From Dermacentor variabilis (Eukaryota > Arthropoda > Arachnida > Ixodida > Ixodidae), in NCBI RefSeq assembly GCF_050947875.1, contig NC_134570.1, positions 227,773,265 to 227,837,264 on the forward strand: a DNA stretch of 64,000 nucleotides, in the 5' to 3' direction. The notes below the pieces were generated by a model. It was not told the origin of the DNA. It saw nothing but the letters and a program-made list of their open reading frames with translations, and searched no databases. The position numbers and the translations under genes were made by a program. Below, in pieces: positions 43,014 to 53,089 of this stretch. Positions within the stretch are counted from its first letter, which is position 1. Each line of letters begins with the position of its first letter.

Positions 43014-43920
43014 GTCGACGCTCAGGGCGTCGACTTGCCTTCGCCGCGTTTAAGCAATGTCGACCGCTGATGGCTGGTGCCAACACGATGCTTTTTGGTT
43101 CCAGGCTCGTTCCCACGCCTCTCCGTTGCTCGTAGCCGCGTGTCTTGAGCCGCCGTGCTTGCTTTGTTGAGTCGGCGCTTCGTAGGTGTTGCCTCGGCGT
43201 CCATTGCAGCCTCGTCCGTCGAATCACTGTCTTCGAGCATCGCAACGGCCTCACTTCCTGCGGTCTTGAGTTCAACTGTTTTCTCACCAGTCCCGGACAC
43301 ACTTACTGGCAGCTGCTTCCCCAAAAAGTGGGTTGCAAAAGGGCGTGCCGCCGAACCTACTTCGTACTTTCCTGTCGAAACGTCTTCCACAGTGGCGTCT
43401 GCTGCCCGAGCGTCTGCAGCCCCTTGCGAACCTGCATAGCTGGTGAACGCCGCCACTGCGGCCGCGTCGCTGCTAGACGCCACCGTCTCAGCCACGCTCT
43501 GCGCTTCCCCTTCGTCCATGAGCATCTCGCTCCGGTCCACTTCACCGCCTACGCTTGCAACTCTGGCATTCGAGCGAGTACAATTAGCCTGTTCGTGCGC
43601 GAACGCTCGGCAAGCTGCGCACCTGGACACTCGGCATTCACGTCGGATATGTCCAGTGTGGGCACGGGAGAGCAGCAGACATGCGCTGGCCGGTAATCCC
43701 TCCGTTCAATTTCCTTGTGCACTTCCGCTTGGCACATGGCTTCCTTCGACACCTGGCGCTTTGACGACTGCGCAGTCGCCACTGGACCTGGCGCCGATGG
43801 TGGATGAATCGTGCCTTGTTATCGACGGAACCCGGGCACCATCTACAGTGTTTCTTCGGACGAACCAACGGCATCGACAAAAACAGCACCATTACCGGCC
43901 TACTTAAGCGACTGGCATCG
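43014..43920 (-). pseudogene. LINE ORF1 (gag-like) of the 39170-42170 element
   Basis: Minus-strand ORF1 C-terminal half with two CCHC knuckles: ACLLLSRAHTGHIRREC, whose second Cys is displaced, and CAACRAFAHEQANC. A long acidic/Ala-rich, then basic tail follows, ending KRGEGKSTP at 43022. Once the I-clade insert is removed, its stop lies about 100 bp upstream of the ORF2 endonuclease start, the normal ORF1-ORF2 order. The N-terminal half is missing here, but a copy of it is at 52215-52856. Confidence 0.7.
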
Positions 43921-43924
43921 CCAC

Positions 43925-44685
43925 GCTGCCTTCAGTGGGCACAAGAGAGCGGCAGGCATGCGCTGGCCGCTAATCCCTCCGTTCAATTTCCTTGTGCATG
44001 TTGGTGAAGTACCATCCCTTTGTGCTAAGCGTTCTAGTAATGCATGCTTGCTGCTCCTCCCGTGCCCAAGTGTTCTTTATGCCACGTTACAACAATGCAT
44101 TTTTGTGTTTAAACAGTTACTGATGTTTGGTGACGTTGAGTTAAACCCTAGGCCTGATGAAGAAGTGCTTGCTGCCATAACCGCGCTTTCATCAAAATTT
44201 GAATCCCGCCGTGCTGAGGTAATGCAGGCATTCGGTGACCTTAAACGAAGTCAAGACACACTTGCTCAAAAGGTTTAAAAGGTTTCCGATCTATCAACTA
44301 GACTACAAACTCTTGAGACAATTGTTGAATCTCTTGAGGGTGCACAGCCCTCGGGAGATATTAGTAGCATGGTTTCTGCGGCTGTTAAAAGTGAGAACGC
44401 CGAGCTCAAATCAAGGTTAGATAATCTTGGAGATCAGTCGCGGAGGGACAACCTGAACTTTTATGGAATCCCCGTCAAGCCGTCCGAGACCTGGGAGGAG
44501 TCAGCTCACATTTGTGGCCTTGTTTCACGCCATCTTCAATTAAACATTTCTGGCCATAACATTTCTACAGCACACCGACTGGGACAGTTTGTGGCTTCCA
44601 AGCCTCGCCCTCTAATTGTCAAGTTCGCCTCATATAAAACACGAGAAAGCATTTTGTTACAGAGAAAAAAAACTAAAAAATGAAA
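43925..44685 (+). pseudogene. CR1-like LINE ORF1 with N-terminal 2A-like motif
   Basis: The first frame runs from an uncertain start upstream of 43960 to a stop at 44278. A hydrophobic, Leu-rich lead (CLLLLPCPSVLY) is followed by GDVELNPRP at about 44129-44155 and a coiled-coil segment (ITALSSKFESRRAEVMQAFG). After the stop the coil continues in the frame 44369-44683, with RLDNLGDQSRRDNLNFYGIP, an ORF1p-type domain seen in L1/CR1-like LINEs. The 2A signature is D-V/I-E-x-N-P-G-P; here the Gly of the scissile Gly-Pro pair is Arg. 2A-like sequences are known at this position in some non-LTR retrotransposons. Confidence 0.7.
44129..44155 (+). other. 2A-like ribosome-skipping motif, degenerate
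   Basis: Encodes GDVELNPRP. It matches the 2A consensus at every defined position except Gly to Arg, a single-base change (CCT AGG CCT against an expected GGG codon). Predicted non-functional in this copy. Confidence 0.7.
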
Positions 44686-44689
44686 GTGT

Positions 44690-47385
44690 TTCTATAAGTG
44701 AAGACTTTTACCGAGAAACACGGTAATCGCGGAAACAGTTAATTGAGTTTGGCAAAGCTGCAGACCAAGCTTTTTCATTGCGCTCGAATAAGCTTTTAAT
44801 GAATAAAAAGACGTACATATATTGTGCAGCCACTGATACGGTGTGCGAACTTGAGACAGTTCGAGAGCTGCGTGCGCCCCAAGGAACTGTGGCCCCAACC
44901 CCACCAACACCGACTCTGTAGCTATCTTCGGCGCGACCCCGTTGCAGCAATCTATCAGTACTTTTTACAAACACACGCAGTATCTTCAACAAGCGTGCTC
45001 AGCTTTCTTCTACCATTGATTCTTGCGGGGCAGATATTATCATTCTAACTGAAACGTGGTTATCAGAAAAAATAAATAACAATGACATATTCGATAGTGA
45101 AAAAGCATACATTTATCGGTACGAACGCGACCTTCGCTCGGGCGGAGGTGTTTTAATTGGCATCGCCAAAGCGTTCAACTCTTAAGTTATTAGTGTTGCC
45201 TCGGCTTTGTAACTGATTGTGTACGCGTAAATTCTTCCTCTCGCGTCTTAATTTTTTGCGCGTGCTATAGGTCGCCTACTGCCTCACCCTCTTTTTGTTC
45301 GGATCTTCACGGTATCCTTAACATATTATTTGTAAAATATCCAAATGTATATTTTTTCCTTCTGGGTGATTTTGCCTTCCCGAACATAAAATGGCAATCC
45401 CAACTTGTTTCTTTAGAGCACAATTCGTTTGAGTGTACTCAATTCATAAACCTATGTTCTGATGAACCTCACTCCGCTCGTCCACCAGCCGACACGCATT
45501 ACTCCTAATTGCTCTAACACCCTAGATTTGATCCTCACTGCCTCACCTGACCTTGTTCCTGCAATAAGTTATCAGCCAGGAGTAAGTGATCACTTAGTGT
45601 TGCATTTTGATATCCAAGCTCGTGTTTGTATAAAAAAAAGGGTAAAGCATATCCGTGATTTTTCTAGAGCCGATATTCAGGCTATAACGTTAAAATGGAA
45701 CGCTTTGTTAATTAATTTATTGCTGAGTTTGATCAGCACTCGGCCAACGAAAACTGGTTGATGTATAAAAGCAAATTACTGTACCTTATTGATCGTTATG
45801 TACCCAAAAGAATGCTTAAATCTGACCAACGTTCCCCGTGGTTCAATACAACGTTACGCCGCCTACGCAACAAAAAGAAGCATGCGCGAAACGTTCGAAC
45901 CTCGTTATACGTTGGTCAGACTATCAAGCCAGTAACGCTGCTTATGTTCGGGGGGTTGCTGAAGCAAAACACGTTTTCTTTACCGTTACGCTTCCTTCGT
46001 ACTTGCACACTAAACCTCGTAAATTTTGGAGCAAAGTTGGCGGCAAAACTAACAGGCAAATACATTTACAACATTCCGACATCGCTGTTCCTGCCGGTGA
46101 ATGCTGCATTGTGCTGAATAATGCTTTCACATCCGTTTTTCATAATGTGTCGCCTGTTTGTAACCCTTTGATTGCGGTTCGGAATTTCCCACCAATGGAT
46201 TCCATTGTAATAGATTCAGACGGCGTAACCAATCTAATTAACGGCTAAAATATCTTCATCTGCAGGACCCGATAAAATCACGTCGGAAATTCTAAAATGT
46301 ACTGCCATGTATTCATCTATTATTCTCTCTAAACTTTTTGAACAGTCCTTACAGTGCTCAATTCTACCCGACGATCGGAAAGATGGGAAGTTGTTTCCTG
46401 TTCACAGGTCAGGTACTACGCATTCACCCAAGAACTATCGCCCTATCTCGTTAACCAGTATTCCTTGCAAAATTCTAGAACATATCATATATTCACACCT
46501 AGTTGATTTTCTAGAAACCAATTCATTTTTTCACCCTTGTCAGCACGGCTTTAAGGAAGCACTTTTCATGTGAAATTCAGCTATTATCATACTGACTGCA
46601 TTTTCCTGGATTTTGCCAAGGCATTTGATATGGTCCCACATAATTAACTAATCCTTAAGCTCGGCAAAATTATTATTGATCCTAACGTCTTATCTTGGAT
46701 TAGAGACTTCCTGACTAACAGAACACAGTATGTAACAGCTAATGATTACTCTTATCCTTCATCTGCTGTAACATCGGGAGTGCCGCAAGGATCGGTGCTG
46801 GGTCCATTGCTTTTCCTCGTTTATATTAACGACCTCCCTGACTGCATTACTTCTTCCTCTATTAATCTCTTCACTGACGACTGCGTACTTTACCATAAGA
46901 TTACTAATCCAGCTGATGCAAGCAAACTGCAAAACGATCTGAATAACGTGCCACTCTTGTGCAGTAAATGGCTAATGCAACTTAGCGTAACCGAATGTAA
47001 AGCTATGCAAATTTCCCGCCGTTCAAAATGCTGCGACACGTGTCTATACTTTCTTAAAAGTAATCAGCTAACGCCTGTTGACTCATACAAATATCTCGGT
47101 CTTCATAACACAAATAACCTCTCATAGCACACCCACATTGAGTACGTCTGTAAGAATGCAAACCGCATGCTTGGATACCTGCGTCGTAATTTTTCATGTG
47201 CGCCTTCATCCCTTACAGTAATTCTTTATCGAACATTGGTACGATCAAAGCTCGAATACGCATGCACCATATGGGCTCCCGCTCAAACCACTCTAACTCT
47301 TGCTCTCGAATCAATCCAAAACCGTGCAGCTAGATTCATACCACGTAGTGGGTTCTTGTCAGACACATTCTACCTTTACAACTGC
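44690..47385 (+). pseudogene. CR1-like LINE ORF2: endonuclease and RT, decayed
   Basis: Endonuclease: TRSIFNKRAQLSSTIDSCGA, DIIILTETWLSEK near 45030, SGGGVLIGIAKAFNS, then TRITPNCSNTLDLILTASPD and GVSDHLVLHFD near 45580. RT: NYRPISLTSIPCKILEHII near 46430-46490, CQHGFKEA, PQGSVLGPLLFLVYINDLPD near 46780, motif C as LFTDDCVLYH (Ala replaced by Thr), and a thumb with NRMLGYLRRNFSCAPSSL and LEYACTIWAPAQT. Stops are at 45185 and in the motif A region (46574-46640). It continues after the nested insert, at 48413. Confidence 0.8.
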
Positions 47386-47387
47386 TG

Positions 47388-48412
47388 ATGCCGATGACCC
47401 AACGGAACTTGAACTCCGCGCAATAGTCTGGGCATTAGATAGAGTTTCAAGTACCACGCAAGCAAAACACATCGATATATACACCGACTCTTAGTACGCG
47501 CTGCATGCCTGCAAGTCGCGCCACACAGCATCATCGGAAGTACTCCTAGTCAAGCAGGCCTTCAGGCGTGCGGATGCCCACGGAGTCACTGCAACACTTC
47601 ATTGTATTTTGTGCGCAAACAGACCGGTACAAAGATAAAGCACTCGGATAAGGCACTCGTCCTTGTGTTGCCCCACTTCATTGCATCCCTGGTCACCAGG
47701 GCATCGAGGGAAATGAGAGAGCCCACGAGGCGGCGCACGCCCTTCTTTCCAACCGCGTCGTCTCCCAGGATCCTTCAGAAACCCTCACAACCAGCACAAG
47801 CAGCACAACAAATGGAGCCCCGTATGACCTAGACAGAGCTCTGAGAGCAGCAGCCAACTCACGCAAGATGGAACTCCGTGCGAGTGTGCCCTCAGACCCA
47901 GACCCACTTCCCGCGGGTCTTCCCAGGTCGGGGCAGGTGCTGCTGCATAGGCTCCGTTCCGTCTTCGTCCTCACACCGGATATGCTGAAGCGGTGGCGGC
48001 AGTACCGGCCACGCCGGGAAGGACACCCTCCATCTCCCTCTCCCAACTCCCTTCCATCGCAGGAACCCGGCTCTCCCACAGCCTCCGCGGACCAAGAAGC
48101 ACACCAGGCTCCACACAGGTGCCCTGACTGCGACATGACCACGCGGCCTTCCGCAGCCCATCTCATTTGGGAGTGCCAGCGACACGCTCAGCAGCAAAAC
48201 CACCACCTGAGGGTGGTGCGAGTGTCGTCCTACGAGGAGTGGATTAGACCGGCAACTGGCTCGATGGATTCCGACAGGGTCATTCTGGACTCGCTCTTGG
48301 CTTTCGCCAAGGGCGCGCAGCTTCTAGGACGGCTCTGAATACGCCGCCCCCTTCCTCTTCCCCATTATAGGCCTTCGAGCCATCCCTTAATAAATGGATT
48401 TTGTCATCATCA
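47388..48412 (+). mobile_element. I-clade-like LINE 3' fragment nested in the CR1 element
   Basis: RNase H remnants: TELELRAIVWALDRVSSTTQ, IDIYTDS followed by a stop, and SPGHRGNERAHEAAHALLSN. The C-terminal region 47868-48338 has an Arg/Pro-rich stretch and the finger CPDCDMTTRPSAAHLIWECQ. The tail is TTAATAAATGG then CATCATCATC at 48400-48412. It interrupts the CR1-like protein between SGFLSDTFYLYN and the C-terminal segment at 48413. Confidence 0.75.
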
Positions 48413-48735
48413 TCATCCAATTACTAGTGTCATTCCAGCGTTCGAGCAATGAAAAATACCCTAAACTTACCCGATCTTTCATCCCGTACAAAGTGCGCTC
48501 GCCTTTCGCTATTTCATAAAACTTTCCACTTGAACCCTGTATTAAAAGAGCAGCTTCTCACACAGCCGTTTTATGTTTCATCTCGATCAGATCATTGCTT
48601 TAAAGTAGGCGTGCCGTCATGTAAGACTAATCTTTACAGTGATTCTTCCATAAGTCGAACAAGAACGTAATTGAACCATCTTCCCACTGCCATCGCCGCC
48701 ATCACAGGCAATACTAACTTCAAGAACACCATTCC
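48413..48735 (+). pseudogene. C-terminal end of the CR1-like ORF2
   Basis: NLPDLSSRTKCARLSLFHKT then FYVSSRSDHCFKVGVPSCKT and NHLPTAIAAITG match the usual CR1/Jockey C-terminus (R...ARL..F.K and W..LP..I). The element ends at the CAT repeat at 48736. Confidence 0.7.
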
Positions 48736-48736
48736 A

Positions 48737-48820
<84 letters not shown>

Positions 48821-48832
48821 AATCATCATCAT

Positions 48833-48866
<34 letters not shown>
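48736..48866. repeat. (CAT)n microsatellite, 3' tail of RTE-type LINE
   Basis: About 130 bp of CAT with two AAT interruptions. It abuts the RTE 3' terminus on its right, like the tract at 1845-1896. Polyhistidine, polyaspartate and polymethionine frames here are artefacts. Confidence 0.9.
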
Positions 48867-49143
48867 TTGGTTACGCCCACTGCAGGGCAAAGGCCTCTCC
48901 CATACTTCTCCAACAACCCCGGTCATGTACTAATTGTGGCCATGCCATGCCTGCAAACTTCTTATTCTCATCCACCCACCTAACTTTCTGCCGCCCCCTG
49001 CTACGCTTCCCTTCCCTTGGAATCCAGTCCGTAACCCTTCATGACCATCGATTATCTTCCCTCCTCATTACATGTCCTGCCCATGCCCATTTCTTTTTCT
49101 TGATTTCAACTAAGATGTCATTAACTCGCGTTTGTTCCCTCAC
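48867..49143 (-). mobile_element. RTE-type LINE, 3'-terminal segment
   Basis: Minus strand, from REQTRVNDILVEIKKKKWAW to the 3' terminus beside the CAT tail. It is the continuation of the RT segment at 51107-52057, from which it is separated by an inverted 5' segment of the same family. Confidence 0.85.
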
Positions 49144-49339
49144 GTCATTGCAGCGGTGGCGTAGAGGTAGAACACCCGCCTCGCGTGCAAGAGGTCCGTG
49201 GTTCGAATCCCGGTGCCGGCAATTTTCCACCGGATTTAAAAAAAAAGTCCGCGTGTTGATAAAATTGCATAAACAGGCCTGGAGTGTGGCCTAATCCCGG
49301 TGACCAGAACCGGTAACGCACTCCCTCACCAGAGCAGGA
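49144..49339 (+). promoter_or_regulatory. RTE-type LINE 5' leader with tRNA-like promoter
   Basis: 49150-49222 resembles a tRNA gene: A box TGGCGTAGAGGTAG near 49157-49170 and B box GTGGTTCGAATCC near 49199-49211, at normal tRNA spacing. It is followed by CCACCGGATT and an A run, then CCGGTGACCAGAACCGG. These are internal RNA polymerase III promoter boxes. The cloverleaf is imperfect, so a functional tRNA is unlikely. The element reads directly on into the LINE open frame. Confidence 0.6.
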
Positions 49340-51106
49340 TTGGCCACCCTGGTGCAGTACTTGACAACCTCCGATATGAACAACACAATCAAACCCCGGC
49401 CCTCAGTCCCCAGCAGTTGTGAAGCAACTGACCACGGCGGCGGTCAGGCCTGCGACGCAGCAGAGAGTGCTAAGAATCACTGGCTCCGGACAGGCCGCCA
49501 TTGGAATATGAACCTGGCAACGTTTACCGCTAGAACGTTATCTAGTGAGGCGAGTCTAGCAGTACTATTGGAGGAATTAGAGGGCAGTAAATGGGATATA
49601 ATAGGGCTCAGTGAAGTTAGGAGGCCAAAAGAGGCATATACAGTGCTAAAAAGCGGGCACGTCCTGTGCTACCGGGGCTTAGCGGAGAGAAGAGAACTAG
49701 GCGTCGGATTCCTGATTAATAAGAACATAGCTGGTAACATACAGGAATTCTATAGCATTAACGAGAGGGTGGCAGGTCTTGTGAAACTTATTAAGAGGTA
49801 CAAAATGAAGATTGTACAGGTCTACGCCCCTACATCCAGTCATGATGACCAGGAAGTCGAAAGATTCTATGAAGACGTGGAATCGGCGATGGGTAGAGTG
49901 AAAACTAAATACACTATACTAATGGGGGACTTTAATGCCAAGGTAGGCAAGAAGCAGGCTGGAGACAAGGCAGTGGGGGAATATGGCATAGGCACTAGGA
50001 ATATCAGGGGAGAGTTATTAGTAGAGTTTGCGGAACAGAATAATATGAGGATAATGAATACCTTCTTCCGCAAGCGGGATAGCCGAAAGTGGACGTGGAG
50101 GAGCCCGAACGGCGAGACTAAAAATGAAATAGATTTCATACTCTGCGCTAACCCTGGCATCATACAATATGTGGACGTGCTCGGCAAGGTGCGCTGCAGT
50201 GACCACAGGATGGTAAGAACTGGAATTAGCCTAGACCTGAGAAGGGAACGGAAGAAACTGGTACATAAGAAGCCGATCAATGAGTTAGCGGTAAGAGGGA
50301 AAATAGAGGAATTCCAGATCAAGCTACAGAACAGGTATTCGGCCTTAACTCAGGAAGAGGACCTTAGTGTTGAAGCAATGAATGACAATCTTGTGGGCAT
50401 CATTAAGGAGTGTGCAATGGAAGTCGGTGGTAACTCCGTTAGGCAGGACACCAGTAAACTATCGCAGCAGACGAAAGATCTGATCAAGAAACGCCAATGT
50501 ATGAAAGCCTCTAACCCTACAGCTAGAATAGAACTGGCAGAACTTTCGAAGTTAATCAACAAGCGTAAGACAGCAGACATAAGGAAGTATAATATGGATA
50601 GAATTGAACATGCTCTCAGGAACGGAGGAAGCCTAAAAACAGTGAAGAAGAAACTAGGAATTGGCAAGAATCAGATGTATGCGTTAAGAGACAAAGCCGG
50701 CAATATCATTACTAATATGGATGAGATAGTTCAAGTGGCTGAGGAGTTCTATAGAGATTTATACAGTAGCAGTGGCACCCACGATGATAATGGAAGAGAA
50801 AATAGTCTAGAGGAATTCGAAATCCCACAGGTAACGCCGGAAGAAGTAAAGAAAGCCTTGGGAGATATGCAAAGGGGGAAGGCAGCTGGGGAGGATCAGG
50901 TAACAGCAGATTTGTTGAAGGATGGTGGACACATTGTTCTAGAGAAACTGGCCACCCTGTATACGCAATGCCTCATGACCTCGAGCGTACCGGAATCTTG
51001 GAAGAACGCTAACATAATCCTAATCCATAAGAAAGGGGACGCCAAAGACTTGAAAAATTATAGACCGATCAGCTTACTGTCCGTTGCCTTCTTATTGCCG
51101 TTGTCC
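49340..51106 (+). CDS. RTE-type LINE polyprotein, N-terminal 590 residues (endonuclease and RT start)
   Basis: An unbroken 593-codon frame whose last codons (51107-51121) read through the junction. The AP-type endonuclease spans residues ~55-300: NLATFTARTLSSEASLAVLL, WDIIGLSEVRRPKE with the catalytic Glu, VQVYAPTSSHDD, TILMGDFNAKVG, KNEIDFILCA and CSDHRMVRTG. A basic linker follows, then the RT entry EEVKKALGDMQRGKAAGEDQ and KNYRPISLLSVA at 51040-51090, where similarity stops. The protein should nick DNA and prime reverse transcription in the nucleus, but this copy lacks the RT catalytic centre. The likely start is 49340 or the Met at 49508. All endonuclease active-site residues are visible. 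Confidence 0.85.
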
Positions 51107-52057
51107 GTTCTTATCCCTTAACGTTACACCTATCATTCTTATTTCCATAGCTCGTTGCGTCGTCCTCAATTTGAGTAGAACCCTTTTCGTAAGCCTCCAG
51201 GTTTCTGCCACGTAGGTGAGTACTGGTAAGACACAGCTATTATATACTTTTCTCTTGAGGGATAATGGCAACCTGCTGTTCATGATCTGAGAATGCCTGC
51301 CGAACGCACCCCAGCCCGTTCTTATTCTTCTGAATATATCAGTTTCATGATTCGGATCCGCGGTCACTACCTGCTCTAAGTAGATGTATTCCCTTACCAC
51401 TTCCAGTGCCTCGTTACCTATTGTAAATTGCTGTTCTCTTCCGAGACTCTTAAACATTACTTTTGTTTTCTGCAGATTAATTTTTAGACCCACTCTTCTG
51501 CTTTGCCTCTCCAGGTCAGTGAGCATGCATTGCAATTGGTCCCCTGAGTTACTAAGCAAGGCCATATCATCAGCGAATCGCAAGTTACTAAGGTATTCTT
51601 CATTAACTTTTATCCCCGATTCTTCCCAGTCCAGGCCTCTGAATACCTCCTGTAAACACGCTGTGAATAGCATTGGAGATATCGTATCTCCCTGCCTGAC
51701 GCCTTTCTTTATTGGGATTTTGTTGCTTGCTTTATGGAGGACTACGGTGGCTGTGGAGCCGCTATAGATATCTTTCAGTATTTTTACATACGGCTCGTCT
51801 ACACCCTGATTCCGTAATGCCTCTATGACTGCTGAGGTTTCGACAGAATTAAACGCTTTCTCGTAATCAATGAAAGCTATATATAAGGGCTGGTTATATT
51901 CCGCACATTTCTCTATCACCTGATTGATAGTGCGAATATGATCTATTGTTGAGTAGCCTTTACGGAATCCTGCCTGGTCCTTTGCTAGACAGAAGTCTAA
52001 GGTCTTCCTGATTCTATTTGCGATTACCTTAGTAAATAGTTTGTAGGCAACGGACAT
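51107..52057 (-). CDS. RTE-type LINE polyprotein, RT segment in opposite orientation
   Basis: Minus-strand frame of about 310 codons without a stop. It begins SVAYKLFTKVIANRIRKTL, exactly where the plus-strand copy ends (LLSVA). RT motifs: KDQAGFRKGYSTIDHI, motif A FIDYEKAFNSVE, GVRQGDTISPMLFTA, and motif C LRFADDMALLSNSG with both catalytic Asp. The thumb is WGAFGRHSQIMNSRLPLSLK. It ends at MIGVTLRDK near 51120, and the same protein resumes at 49143 going down. So RT domain and endonuclease domain of one family lie head to head. Confidence 0.85.
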
Positions 52058-52062
52058 TCCAC

Positions 52063-52150
52063 ATGCCTTTGCTTAAATCCAATGTTATTTGGACAAATTG
52101 TTTGTTATGTTTACCCCACTCCTTTATTTAGTGCCTCCGGGCCCTGAAAA

Positions 52151-52209
<59 letters not shown>

Positions 52210-52214
52210 ATATT
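52063..52214 (+). mobile_element. CR1-like LINE 3' end with (AAAT)n tail
   Basis: About 85 bp of 3' untranslated sequence ending GTGCCTCCGGGCCCTG, then about 17 AAAT units (52147-52214). The tail lies within the zinc knuckle coding region of a LINE ORF1, splitting it after LCLRCHN. It is a severely 5'-truncated insertion. Confidence 0.6.
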
Positions 52215-52856
52215 GTGACAACGAAGGCATAACGGGGCACGTCCAGGCACAACCACTAACGCAGTGCCGCTACCAAGACGCATCTGATGTGGAATGCGGT
52301 CTGGTGTGACACCATCGCGCAGCGAAAGACGCACTAGACGAGTCGTTGACTCGGCGCCCTCAAAGTCCTCGGCCTTCCACCGATCACTGATGACTTCCTT
52401 TATCTCGCCATACTCTCGGAAGGCTCTTCGAATGGTCTCAGAGGTGACGCCGAACGCGATCCAGTGTAGCTCAATCCTGAGCTCTTGCCGCACTGGATCA
52501 ATGACGAGGCGTGGCCGGTTCTTCGCCAGTAGCGGTCCGGCGTCTAGCAGCGTCTGCTTTGCCTCATCTGTCTTCATGCTTAGCAGCCACGCGTGCGACA
52601 TTTGGTACGAACCAATTCCACCTACTTGCTGAATTACTCCAGCATCCTTCAAGGGCTTCCGGAAGTCGTCGATTCGATAAGGCCTTCCAGTGACGTCGCA
52701 GTGCAATACAACTGCGCGCCTTTGTCCGTCACCTGTTGCTAACGGAGGCAAGATGATACGGTAATTCTTGGGCAACGCAGAACATGGAGCACCACGGCCA
52801 ACATCAGCCGCTTTCGCAGCTCTCGAGGAGCCCTCCATTCTGCGTCCGTACCACAC
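52215..52856 (-). pseudogene. LINE ORF1 N-terminal half (gag-like)
   Basis: Open minus-strand frame from MWYGRRMEGSSRAAKAADVG. It has KNYRIILPPLATGDGQRRAV, an RRM-like stretch IELHWIAFGVTSETIRRAFR then EYGEIKEVISDRW, and ends APLCLRCHN, the first pair of a CCHC knuckle. The knuckle is cut by the AAAT-tailed insertion. The interrupted knuckle matches the start of that in the ORF1 at 43014-43920 (CLLLSRAHTGHIRREC), so both are probably the same LINE family. An RNA-binding role in the retrotransposition particle is inferred from that class. Confidence 0.65.
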
Positions 52857-52859
52857 GGC

Positions 52860-53089
52860 GTCCAGAAGTAGAATGCACTACGCCACTTTTCTGTTTTGTT
52901 GACTGGCTTGTACTATTATATCAAACGATGAAAGACATTTGAAAAAAAAGATAAATTAGTAAGTTTTCAGGACCGAGTGTCAGCCTTACTGGGCTGACTA
53001 TTTCGGAATTCTTTGAGCCCGGTCAAGGGCTCCACCCTCGACAGCCACGCAGGTGCACAATCTTGTGAATTCTGAATTTATGCATATCT
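52860..53089. other. short spacer with SINE A-box stub
   Basis: A stub resembling the SINE at 38810-39080 lies near 52868-52890 (ACTACGCCACTTTTC). The rest has no recognised feature. Confidence 0.35.

Noticed and set aside
48671..48926. Polyhistidine, polyaspartate and polymethionine proteins
   Set aside because: All are six-frame readings of the CAT repeat that is the tail of an RTE-type LINE.
49150..49222. Functional tRNA gene
   Set aside because: A and B boxes fit, but the anticodon stem-loop and acceptor pairing are poor and it is continuous with the RTE leader; called a tRNA-like promoter instead.
48736..52057. Classical twin-priming 5' inversion
   Set aside because: The inverted 5' segment lies between the RT and 3' segments rather than outside the RT segment, so the simple model does not give the observed order.
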